A stretch of DNA of 14,200 nt from the NCBI GenBank assembly GCA_938001995.1, contig CALLAV010000249.1, positions 1 through 14,200 on the forward strand, written 5' to 3'. Positions 1 through 6,148 of the stretch are shown here, piece by piece. The stretch comes from an uncultured Amylibacter sp. GTDB lineage: Bacteria > Pseudomonadota > Alphaproteobacteria > Rhodobacterales > Rhodobacteraceae. The notes beneath the pieces were generated by a model. It was not told where the DNA came from. It saw nothing but the letters and a program-made list of their open reading frames with translations, and searched no databases. Every line of letters starts with the position of its first letter. The stretch's first letter is position 1. A program made the position numbers and the translations under genes.

Positions 1-165
1 GCCGTAAGTGGCCCGCTGGTTTTGTTGGGCGTTCTTATGTTGGTGATTGACTTTTTTCACACAATCTATGTTTTTTATAAGTTGATCGTTGGCGAATGGC
101 ATGACGGTCGCGGTAAATTAGTTACATTCAAAAAATCTGAAAGCTTAGAAGGGATATTTAAATGA
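1..165 (+). CDS. TM2-type small membrane protein (C-terminal part only)
   Basis: An open frame enters from the left edge and stops at TGA 163-165, giving 54 visible residues. It has a hydrophobic segment containing an Asp (VIDFFHTI) followed by a D-x-x-G turn (HDGRGKL). This is the layout of the second membrane helix and tail of TM2-domain proteins, and it parallels the IIDLVRI...DGQGR segment of the next gene. The stop overlaps the next start as ATGA, so the two are probably translationally coupled. The start and first helix lie outside the window. Function is unknown, as for most TM2 proteins. Confidence 0.6.
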   Translation, partial: AVSGPLVLLGVLMLVIDFFHTIYVFYKLIVGEWHDGRGKLVTFKKSESLEGIFK

Positions 166-380
166 GCGATCAAGTAAGCGACAAGAGCATGGTTCCAGCA
201 GCACTGTTGTGCTTTTTCTTGGGTGTTTTGGGCATCCACCGGTTTTACATCGGCCGTCCAGGGACAGCGATCCTGATGATCTTGACCCTAGGTGGTCTGG
301 GCATCTGGCAGATCATTGATCTGGTACGGATCATCACGGGTGGCCTGACAGACGGCCAAGGCCGCGTTCTTCAGCGCTGA
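162..380 (+). CDS. TM2 domain-containing protein
   Basis: This 72-residue inner-membrane protein is essentially one TM2 domain. Helix 1 (about residues 11-25) runs into the signature G-x-x-G-x-H-R-F-Y-x-G turn (GVLGIHRFYIG). Helix 2 (about residues 35-59) carries an Asp in IIDLVRI, and a D-G-x-G-R tail follows. ATG 162 overlaps the stop of the upstream TM2-like frame by four bases. A hairpin terminator follows at 403-435, so this may be the last gene of the first transcription unit. TM2 proteins are widespread two-helix proteins without an established bacterial biochemical role, so no function is assigned. Confidence 0.9.
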   Translation: MSDQVSDKSMVPAALLCFFLGVLGIHRFYIGRPGTAILMILTLGGLGIWQIIDLVRIITGGLTDGQGRVLQR

Positions 381-402
381 GCCTGAGAAAATTCAATACA
401 GG

Positions 403-435
403 AACGCCCCTATTTTGGGGCGTTTTCTATTTTTG
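403..435 (+). terminator. Rho-independent terminator after first TM2 pair
   Basis: AACGCCCC (403-410) pairs perfectly with GGGGCGTT (417-424) around a 6-base loop, and a T-rich tail follows. It sits between two TM2 genes and directly before the ribosome binding site of the next (AAGGA at 439-443). It may therefore be a partial, read-through terminator that sets relative expression. Confidence 0.75.
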
Positions 436-449
436 GATAAGGAACTGAT

Positions 450-821
450 GTGAACAACGACAAATCAAAAGTGACGGCCTATGTTTTGTGGTTGCTCGTC
501 GGTGCTGTTGGTGGGCATCGGTTCTATCTAGGGCGGATCAAAACGGGAATTGCGCTGGCTGCGCTTTTAGTATCGACCATCGCTGCATCCGTGGCAGGGT
601 CGGTTTACATGATGCAGGCAATCGAAAATGGCGAGCAGATCGTGGACCTTGCACTGGAAGTGAACCCGTTCACTATTTTGACCTATTCCGCTGCTGTTTT
701 GATGGTTATTTGGATCGTTTGGTATGCGTTGGACCTAATCTTTATTCATTTCATGATGAAAAAAGACCGTGCAAACAGTCCGGTAATGTCACAAACACAA
801 ACCAAAGAAGTGTTTGAATAG
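450..821 (+). CDS. TM2-like membrane protein
   Basis: This 123-residue membrane protein has the TM2 signature at the end of helix 1 (GAVGGHRFYLGR, about residues 17-28). A second hydrophobic stretch follows, then a polar insertion (about residues 52-70) and a last helix with Asp in WYALDLIFI, ending in a basic MKKDR. It is longer than a minimal TM2 domain because of the insertion between helices. The start is GTG 450: the ATG two bases earlier runs straight into a stop, and AAGGA lies six bases upstream of the GTG. The next gene begins seven bases downstream. Function is unknown. Confidence 0.8.
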   Translation: MNNDKSKVTAYVLWLLVGAVGGHRFYLGRIKTGIALAALLVSTIAASVAGSVYMMQAIENGEQIVDLALEVNPFTILTYSAAVLMVIWIVWYALDLIFIHFMMKKDRANSPVMSQTQTKEVFE

Positions 822-828
822 GCGAGAC

Positions 829-1179
829 ATGGCAGATCACCCACGCGCAAAATCCTTGGTCGCGGCCTATTTCATTTGGTTCTTCTTAGGATACTTTGGA
901 TTTCATCGCATGTACTTGGGCCGCCTAAAAACAGGATTCCTGATGCTCGGCATGTTGCTATGCGTACTGGCGATTTTTCTGGTGATTGGTCTGGCAGAGG
1001 ATACAGGTGGCCTGTCTGATACGCTGCTGATCCCTTTGTCAGTTATCAGTATCGGCACGGCGGTCGTTTGGTTTGTTTGGTATCTGGCGGATGTTGTGCT
1101 TATTGCGATTATGGTGCGCCGTGACCGCGCGCAAACCGCCAAGCAGTCGCCTGACACGCTGGAAACAATTTTTAAGTGA
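829..1179 (+). CDS. TM2-like membrane protein
   Basis: This 116-residue membrane protein has the same architecture as the gene before it. Helix 1 runs into GYFGFHRMYLGRLKTG, followed by a central hydrophobic helix, a short polar insertion (AEDTGGLSD), and a last helix WFVWYLADVVLIAIMVRRDR. The shared GRxKTG, W-Y-x-x-D and (K/R)(K/R)DRA features mark it as a paralogue of the preceding gene. ATG 829 is preferred over an upstream in-frame TTG because it leaves a 7-base gap to the previous stop and has a weak purine-rich site (AGGCGAG). Function is unknown. Confidence 0.8.
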   Translation: MADHPRAKSLVAAYFIWFFLGYFGFHRMYLGRLKTGFLMLGMLLCVLAIFLVIGLAEDTGGLSDTLLIPLSVISIGTAVVWFVWYLADVVLIAIMVRRDRAQTAKQSPDTLETIFK

Positions 1180-1227
1180 GCGTGAAAAACAGTTCGTTTA
1201 TACGATGCTCTGGAGTAGAGACACATT

Positions 1228-1677
1228 ATGAAAAATTTTCCTGACCTTCCACCGATCTGGACGCTTGCCGCTTTTGCCGCCAGTTGGCTGCTGGCGAAAC
1301 TTGTCCCCCTTGGGGCCATGCCGGCCTATGGTGTGCAACTGCTTGGCTTGGCGTGGATCGCCATTGCAGTTCTAATTGTGCTGTGGTCGGCGCTGTATTT
1401 CAAAACCAACAAGACGACGATTGAACCCCATCACACCCCGACGGCGTTGATTACAAAGGGGCCTTATCGGCTGACCCGTAATCCGATTTATCTGGCGATG
1501 GTGATCTCCTCGGCTGGCTTTGCCATTTGGTGCGGCTCTGCCGTGGCACTGATCCCAACGGTCGTGTTGGCGGTTGTACTGCACAAACGGTTTGTGATGC
1601 CAGAAGAGGCGTTGCTCATCGAAACCTTCGGTGCACAGGCCGAGGCTTATATCGCAAAATCAAAACGCTGGGCATAA
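1228..1677 (+). CDS. Isoprenylcysteine/phospholipid methyltransferase-like membrane protein
   Basis: This 149-residue inner-membrane protein has hydrophobic segments at about residues 10-28, 35-58 and 90-118. It carries the ICMT/PEMT-family SAM-binding signature: GPYRLTRNPIYL at 78-89, the acidic pair E126-E127, and a C-terminal F-G-x-x-x-x-x-Y pattern ending in RW. Family members transfer methyl groups from SAM to lipid or thiol substrates at the membrane. The substrate cannot be read from the sequence, and bacterial members are usually left unnamed. ATG 1228 has purine-rich GGAG/TAGAGA upstream. Its TAA overlaps the next ATG by one base (TAATG), which suggests translational coupling to the dioxygenase-like gene. 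Confidence 0.8.
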   Translation: MKNFPDLPPIWTLAAFAASWLLAKLVPLGAMPAYGVQLLGLAWIAIAVLIVLWSALYFKTNKTTIEPHHTPTALITKGPYRLTRNPIYLAMVISSAGFAIWCGSAVALIPTVVLAVVLHKRFVMPEEALLIETFGAQAEAYIAKSKRWA

Positions 1678-2009
1678 TGGCTAAGATTAAAAGCTTTCAC
1701 GCGCATGTGTATTTTGATGCGGATACGGTGGATCAAGCACGTAGCCTGTGTGAACAGGCCGCAGCACAGTTTGACGTCGAAATGGGACGTGTGCATGAAC
1801 GCCCTGTTGGGCCGCATCCTATGTGGTCATGCCAGCTGGCCTGCACGCCTGATCAATTCGCAGCCCTTTTGCCGTGGCTCGCGTTAAACCGCGATGGGCT
1901 GATCGTCTTCGCACATCCTGAAACGGGTGACAATTTGGCGGATCACCGCGATCATGCCATTTGGTTGGGGACTGGGTTGGATCTGAACCTATCGATCTTT
2001 GACACCTAA
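1677..2009 (+). CDS. DOPA 4,5-dioxygenase family protein
   Basis: This 110-residue cytosolic protein matches the DODA family (PF08883 type). It opens with IKSFHAHVYFDADT, has HERPVGPHPMWSCQL near residues 40-54, and ends with FAHPETGDNLADHRDHAIWLG. These supply the conserved histidines expected for non-haem iron binding. Characterised relatives perform extradiol cleavage of DOPA or related catechols, but bacterial substrates are mostly unknown. The start is fixed by the overlap with the methyltransferase stop. The stop codon overlaps that of the convergent reductase gene. Confidence 0.85.
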   Translation: MAKIKSFHAHVYFDADTVDQARSLCEQAAAQFDVEMGRVHERPVGPHPMWSCQLACTPDQFAALLPWLALNRDGLIVFAHPETGDNLADHRDHAIWLGTGLDLNLSIFDT

Positions 2010-2998
2010 ACACCGAGTGCGTTGCACAGTGCCTCGCCTGTGAAGGTTTTCTGGCCACCCGTTTCAGCGGCTTTCACCAATTCTACGATTTTTGTGTTTA
2101 TTGGCGCGGATTGGCCTGTGCTGGCCGCGATGTAACAAATCTCGCCATTGATAGTGTCGATTTCGGTTGGTTTTCCTACGCTAAGGTCTTGGGCCATCGA
2201 TGTTTGCGCATTTGGGTCAAGTTTTTGACGCGGCAAAACCAGCGTGTTGAAGAACCAGTTTGGCATCCGCAGCATTTTCACGATTTTGGCGGCGGGCAGG
2301 GGGCCAGATTGGGCGTGGGGCAGATTTGCCCCTTCGACAACGGTTATCGCTTCTTCAAGGATCGCAGCGTAAACGCGGCGGTACGGGCGTTCGCGCAATT
2401 GGGCATAAAGGGTTTTGCCTGACAGCGCGTTCACTGGATTGTTCAGGTTTAACAGCAGCTTGCCGTGTTGTACGGCGTCTATGTCGTCGCTGAGTTGGAT
2501 CGGCTCAATGGCTTTGCGAAGGCTTGCGTGCAAGGCTTCAGTGGTTGGCGATCGCGTGATTGTCACATCGCCAACCGAGGATCGGTTGAGCGTGTTCGCA
2601 TTGCCCCAAACCACATTGTAGGGAACCATGCCTGCCAGGATTTCGCGATCCGGAAAGGTCGCACGCAGGTCGCGGATCGGTTTAAGGCCGTTCAACAGGC
2701 AAAGGATCGGCGTATCAGCTGTGGCGTATTTTGCGATGTCGGCAATGGCATTGGGCAAAGTGGTTGATTTCACGGTGACAACGATCAAGCTGGCGTTGCT
2801 TAGAACAGAAGGATCGCTTGTAACCGTTGGCTTAAGGGAGAGTCCATTCGAGGCCGTAAGGCCCGTTTCACCAAGTTTCAAAAGGCTTTCACGCCCCAAT
2901 AACGTCACTGGCACGCCCGCATCCGCCCAGACAGCGCCCACATAACAGCCAATCGCGCCAGCGCCAAGGAACACGATAGGGGCGGTTGTTTTGGTCAT
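2006..2998 (-). CDS. panE: 2-dehydropantoate 2-reductase (ketopantoate reductase) family
   Basis: This 330-residue protein would reduce 2-dehydropantoate to pantoate with NADPH in pantothenate/CoA synthesis. The N-terminal Rossmann motif is G12-A-G14-A-I-G17 (VFLGAGAIG). The family N-G segment is LLNGL with N103. The catalytic lysine is K180 in HGKLLLNLNNPVNALSG, and the C-terminal domain has EIDTINGEI, matching the acid-containing substrate loop of PanE/ApbA. ATG 2998 is chosen over a longer TTG/ATG-type extension because AAAGGA lies upstream and the Rossmann strand then begins at residue 8. The family has paralogues acting on other 2-keto acids, so the symbol is tentative. It is divergent from the DUF1223 gene. 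Confidence 0.8.
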   Translation of the reverse strand: MTKTTAPIVFLGAGAIGCYVGAVWADAGVPVTLLGRESLLKLGETGLTASNGLSLKPTVTSDPSVLSNASLIVVTVKSTTLPNAIADIAKYATADTPILCLLNGLKPIRDLRATFPDREILAGMVPYNVVWGNANTLNRSSVGDVTITRSPTTEALHASLRKAIEPIQLSDDIDAVQHGKLLLNLNNPVNALSGKTLYAQLRERPYRRVYAAILEEAITVVEGANLPHAQSGPLPAAKIVKMLRMPNWFFNTLVLPRQKLDPNAQTSMAQDLSVGKPTEIDTINGEICYIAASTGQSAPINTKIVELVKAAETGGQKTFTGEALCNALGV

Positions 2999-3083
2999 CG
3001 GCTCACGTCCTTTGAAGTTTCCAAACGCTAGCATGTAGGTGTGATGATGCAACCAATGCTGCTGCGTTTATGACTGCGTTTTT

Positions 3084-3098
3084 GAATTGTAACAATTC
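3084..3098. promoter_or_regulatory. 15-bp inverted repeat between divergent genes (possible operator)
   Basis: GAATTGT and ACAATTC form perfect 7-base arms around a single A. The site lies in the 178-base divergent region between the reductase and the DUF1223 gene, roughly midway. A symmetric site in this position suits a dimeric regulator. No regulator gene is adjacent, and chance symmetry in AT-rich DNA is possible. Confidence 0.35.
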
Positions 3099-3176
3099 GC
3101 TCTCGAATCCTTTATTGGTCAAAGAGGGATTGTTTTGGCTATATGCTAATCAACACGACAGGAAACGAGCAACGTT

Positions 3177-3878
3177 ATGCGTAAACTACTGGCCGCCTTG
3201 GCCCTCAGCACATTTGGGTTTAGCGCCCCCGCAACGGCGGACAACTCCGTGGTGGTTGTCGAATTGTACACTTCACAGGGGTGTTCGTCCTGCCCGCCCG
3301 CTGATGAAATTCTTGCGGAAATTGCAGGGCGGGACAATGTTATCGCACTTGGTCTGCATGTGGATTACTGGGATTACCTAGGCTGGAAAGACGAGCTGGC
3401 CCATGCAGCCTTTGCCGAACGGCAAGCGCGGTTTAACACACTGATGAAAAGCCGCTATCGTTTGGTGACACCGCAGATGATTTTCAACGGTGAACACTAT
3501 GTGGCAGGGCCAAATCGGCGCAAGACCATGATGTACATCGATATGATGAGCGCTGCGCCAGAGCCTGTGAATATGACACTGACGCGCACTGGTGGTTCGC
3601 TTGAGATCAAGCTGAGCGCCAAGGGCGGCAAGTCTGCACCCTCGGATATCCACGTGGTCGGCTATACGCCAAAGATCCCCGTGAAAATCAAACGCGGTGA
3701 AAACGCGGGGCGGCATATTGAATACGTGAACACCGTGACATCATGGGAAACCATCGCGGATTGGGACGGTGTCGGGGCGCGGACATTGCGTCATGATGTC
3801 AGCAGCGATGGCAAATATGCGGTGATTGTACAGACACAGAACCTTGGTCCCGTTTTGTCAGCGCGGCGGCTAGATTAA
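3177..3878 (+). CDS. DUF1223 family exported thioredoxin-like protein
   Basis: This 233-residue protein has an N-terminal signal peptide (hydrophobic core about residues 4-16, likely cleavage near APATA/D at 21-22). A thioredoxin-like fold follows, with the DUF1223 signature LYTSQGCSSCPPAD (C36-x-x-C39) and a cis-proline-like VTPQMIFNG (T98-P99). The C-terminal half is beta-rich. It should act in the periplasm in thiol/disulfide chemistry, but the partner is unknown. ATG 3177 has AGGAAACGAG upstream. It appears monocistronic, with a terminator at 3902-3930. Confidence 0.9.
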   Translation: MRKLLAALALSTFGFSAPATADNSVVVVELYTSQGCSSCPPADEILAEIAGRDNVIALGLHVDYWDYLGWKDELAHAAFAERQARFNTLMKSRYRLVTPQMIFNGEHYVAGPNRRKTMMYIDMMSAAPEPVNMTLTRTGGSLEIKLSAKGGKSAPSDIHVVGYTPKIPVKIKRGENAGRHIEYVNTVTSWETIADWDGVGARTLRHDVSSDGKYAVIVQTQNLGPVLSARRLD

Positions 3879-3901
3879 GGTAAAAAACGTTTTAGGTGCA
3901 G

Positions 3902-3930
3902 GGCGTCTGGGGAAACTCAGGCGCCTTTTT
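3902..3930 (+). terminator. Rho-independent terminator after DUF1223 gene
   Basis: GGCGTCTG (3902-3909) pairs with CAGGCGCC (3918-3925, one G-T pair) around an 8-base loop, followed by five Ts. The right arm overlaps the last codons and stop of the convergent transporter gene, so one stretch serves as both terminator and coding end. Confidence 0.75.
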
Positions 3931-4813
3931 GTTTGGCTGAGAACGTTTCGCGGTACCATACATAAACGCCCGCGCTGATGATGATGGCAGCACCAAGGAT
4001 GGTGGGGGTATCAGGGACTTCAAAGAAAAAGAGAAACCCCCAGAGGCCGTTAAACAACAATGTCACATAGCCGAATGGTGCAAGGTAAGACGCCTCGGTG
4101 ATTGTGAAGGCGCGGATCAGCAGATAATGACCGATGCCGCCAACGACACCCATGGACGTCATGAACCCAGCATCGCGCAGGCTCGGCGTTTCCCAGACCG
4201 TTGGCACAATCAAGCAACTGGCGATGCAGCCGATAAGGGCTGTGTATAGGAAGCTGGTCCAGGGGCTTTCGTCTGCGCCAAGAAAGCGTGTCGATATGGC
4301 GTACCCCGAAAAGCAGAACGCGGCGAGGGCAGGGAGAAGGGCGACAAAGCTGAACACTTCTGTTCCGGGGCGAATGATGACCATAGCGCCGATTAAACCG
4401 ACAAAGACCCCGATCCAGCGACGCAACCCAACTTTTTCGCCCAGTACAAAGAAGCTAAGAATGGTGATGAACAGAGGGGCGATTTCGAACACGGCCGTGG
4501 CCGAGCTGATAGGAATGTATTTCAGCGAGGTAAAGAACGACATGGTTGCGCCAAACAAAAAGGCAGAGCGGATGAGTTGTAAGCCGATGTGTTTGGTGCG
4601 CAGCAGTTTTGTCAAAAACGGCGCAAGCACCACAAAAGCGATGACGGTTTGCGACGTGTAGCGCGCCCAAACAACTTGAAGCGGGTGATAGCGGTCCGTC
4701 AGGCCCTTTGCGATGGCGTCCATGATCGAAAACAGGAACAGCGTGGTTAGGAACAACAACGTGCCTTTGGCAAGGGGGCCAAGCCCATCCCAAAAGCGCA
4801 GGGCAGCTGTCAC
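3917..4813 (-). CDS. DMT superfamily (EamA) transporter
   Basis: This 298-residue inner-membrane protein has about ten hydrophobic helices arranged as two EamA repeats. The first repeat spans roughly residues 18-150, with the typical Y-I-P-x-x-x-A-x-x-F loop (KYIPISSATAVFEIAPLF) and LGEKVGLRRWIGVFVGLIGAM. The second spans about 155-290. DMT members move small metabolites, often as exporters, and the substrate cannot be predicted. It starts at GTG 4813, overlapping the nitrile hydratase alpha stop (GTGA), so it is translationally coupled as the last gene of that operon. This suggests it moves the hydratase substrate or product, which is inference from position only. Confidence 0.9.
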   Translation of the reverse strand: MTAALRFWDGLGPLAKGTLLFLTTLFLFSIMDAIAKGLTDRYHPLQVVWARYTSQTVIAFVVLAPFLTKLLRTKHIGLQLIRSAFLFGATMSFFTSLKYIPISSATAVFEIAPLFITILSFFVLGEKVGLRRWIGVFVGLIGAMVIIRPGTEVFSFVALLPALAAFCFSGYAISTRFLGADESPWTSFLYTALIGCIASCLIVPTVWETPSLRDAGFMTSMGVVGGIGHYLLIRAFTITEASYLAPFGYVTLLFNGLWGFLFFFEVPDTPTILGAAIIISAGVYVWYRETFSAKQKGA

Positions 4814-5466
4814 TCTGGGGCCGAAGCTTGTGCCACGCCGATCATCGAATCGCGGTTAATTAGGGCGGCAAGCGCGGTTTCGTCCATGTCCGCGGTCCCT
4901 TCGGGACGCGCTGGCAGGATCAGGTAACGCATGTCGGCGGTGCTGTCGTGAACGCGCACTTGTGTGGTGTCAGGCAGGGTTAGGCCGAATTCAGACAGGA
5001 CCGCACGCGGGGTTTTCACCACACGCGAACGATATGCCCGTTGTTTATACCAATCGGGCGGCAGACCGAGAAGGTTGCGCGGGTAGCAAGAACAGAGTGT
5101 GCAGACGACAACGTTATGCACGTCGGCCGTGTTTTCCAGCACAACGAGTTTCATGGCGTCGGCGTGAAAGCCCATTTCGTTGATTGCGGCAGAGCCGTCG
5201 GCCAAAAGACGGGCTTTGTAATCGGGGTCAACCCAAGCGCGGGCGACAACCTTTGCGCCATCTGCGGGGGAGCGGCGGTCCATCGCCTCCACCGTTTGGG
5301 TGATTTCTTCGCGGGTGAGGATGCCTTTTTCCACCAGCAGTTCGCGCATGGCGATTTCCATCGCCTGCCATTTGGTCAGCGGGTGGTCCTGGTCGGGTTG
5401 GTAGGGGTGGCCAGAAGGGGACAGGTGATCGTGTTCATGCCCGTGGTCGTGATGATCATGTGGCAT
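4810..5466 (-). CDS. Nitrile hydratase alpha subunit, cobalt type (or thiocyanate hydrolase gamma)
   Basis: This 218-residue protein is the metal-binding subunit of a nitrile hydratase-type enzyme, which hydrates R-CN to R-CONH2. The metal claw is V-C122-T-L-C125-S-C127. Threonine after the first cysteine is the cobalt-type pattern, where the iron type has serine. LGLPPDWYK and YRSRVVKTPRAVLSEFG follow as in the family, and the end RDSMIGVA is characteristic. The residues after the claw read YPRN. An unusual N-terminus carries seven histidines within residues 3-14. ATG 5466 has GGAG seven bases upstream and overlaps the beta C-terminal gene by 11 bases. Because beta is split, the set also resembles three-subunit thiocyanate hydrolase or toyocamycin nitrile hydratase. 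Confidence 0.9.
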   Translation of the reverse strand: MPHDHHDHGHEHDHLSPSGHPYQPDQDHPLTKWQAMEIAMRELLVEKGILTREEITQTVEAMDRRSPADGAKVVARAWVDPDYKARLLADGSAAINEMGFHADAMKLVVLENTADVHNVVVCTLCSCYPRNLLGLPPDWYKQRAYRSRVVKTPRAVLSEFGLTLPDTTQVRVHDSTADMRYLILPARPEGTADMDETALAALINRDSMIGVAQASAPE

Positions 5467-5731
5467 TTACAGGCTCCAACCAATGTTCGTAGATTTCTGC
5501 GTCAAGCGTGTCTGTCGGGGTTTCGGCGTCTTCGCCCCAAACCTCGACCATGGTGAAGCGGACGCGCACGAGTTTGCGCATGTCTGGCTTTTGACGATAG
5601 GCCCGTTGTTCGGGGTTTTCAAACGCACCGAGTTCCCGTTCAATCACGCCCGTTTTGCCGCGTAAGAAAAACGGGGTGCGCACGTGGCCAGGGGGAAACC
5701 AATCTTTGACGCGGACATGGTGCTCGCTCAT
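5456..5731 (-). CDS. Nitrile hydratase beta subunit, C-terminal (SH3-like) half as separate polypeptide
   Basis: This 91-residue protein corresponds to the C-terminal SH3-like barrel of nitrile hydratase beta. Visible family features are V-R-V-x-D-W-x-P-P-G-H-x-R (residues 6-18), RGKTGVIERELGAF, and RVRFTMVEVWGEDAETPTD, ending in EIYEHWLEP. In ordinary nitrile hydratases this is fused to the N-terminal helical half. Here it has its own ATG (5731) and a near-perfect AGGAGG site six bases upstream, inside the end of the preceding gene. It is therefore a genuine separate subunit rather than a frameshift product. It is equivalent to thiocyanate hydrolase alpha (ScnA) or ToyL-like subunits. Confidence 0.88.
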   Translation of the reverse strand: MSEHHVRVKDWFPPGHVRTPFFLRGKTGVIERELGAFENPEQRAYRQKPDMRKLVRVRFTMVEVWGEDAETPTDTLDAEIYEHWLEPVNAT

Positions 5732-6072
5732 TCGCCGCCTCCTGCACAGTCGCCGTAGGTTTCACCGCGCGCGGTGACTTCGGCCATTTTTGTGGACAGT
5801 TCTTCCAGGCTGTAAGCACCAGCCTCGAGCATGTTTTGATTCACGGATTGGACCCATCGTTCGTAGTAGGTCATGGTTTCGAACGCCTCTTCGCCCATGT
5901 CCTCAAGCACGCGGCGCAACCCGTCCACGGTGAAATAGCCTTTGCCCGAGGTCAGGACCAAAAGGGCATCCACCCGCTTTTCCCAAAGTGCAAAGTTGTG
6001 CTGATCAAAGTCGATGTCGCCCGCGGGCTGGCCGCCCATGTCGTGCCATCTGCGAATTGTTTCATGTGTCAT
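5728..6072 (-). CDS. Nitrile hydratase beta subunit, N-terminal half / accessory protein
   Basis: This 114-residue protein matches the N-terminal helical half of nitrile hydratase beta and the related accessory (activator) proteins: RRWHDMGGQPAGD at the start, FALWEKRVDAL, then MTYYERWVQSV and YSLEEL. It has no SH3-like part, which is encoded by the next gene with an ATGA overlap. It could be a structural subunit (as in thiocyanate hydrolase beta) or a cobalt-insertion activator. With no other beta-like gene in view, a structural role is favoured. ATG 6072 is chosen by family alignment. It has no clear Shine-Dalgarno site and its A base falls in a palindrome (6072-6085). An in-frame TTG at 6108 is an alternative. 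It is the first gene of the operon. Confidence 0.82.
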   Translation of the reverse strand: MTHETIRRWHDMGGQPAGDIDFDQHNFALWEKRVDALLVLTSGKGYFTVDGLRRVLEDMGEEAFETMTYYERWVQSVNQNMLEAGAYSLEELSTKMAEVTARGETYGDCAGGGE

Positions 6073-6085
6073 AACGTTAACGTTA
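6072..6085. promoter_or_regulatory. 14-bp perfect palindrome in divergent promoter region (candidate operator)
   Basis: TAACGTTAACGTTA is fully self-complementary. It lies in the 76-base gap between the nitrile hydratase operon (-) and the GrdB-like gene (+), touching the start codon of the former. LacI-family and similar dimeric regulators bind sites of this kind, so one repressor could control both directions. No regulator gene is in the window. Confidence 0.5.
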
Positions 6086-6148
6086 CGGGAGTTGGATTGG
6101 CCCTGCAAGCGAGCTATCGTTGATGGGTATAAAAACTGGTGACGTAAT

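Noticed and set aside
2999..3052. Longer N-terminus for the ketopantoate reductase
   Set aside because: The extension has no family similarity and would place the Rossmann motif unusually far in. ATG 2998 has a good AAAGGA upstream.
5456..6072. Split nitrile hydratase beta as a frameshifted pseudogene
   Set aside because: Each half has a sensible start and stop, the second has a perfect AGGAGG site, the overlap is the coupling type ATGA, and natural three-subunit relatives exist.
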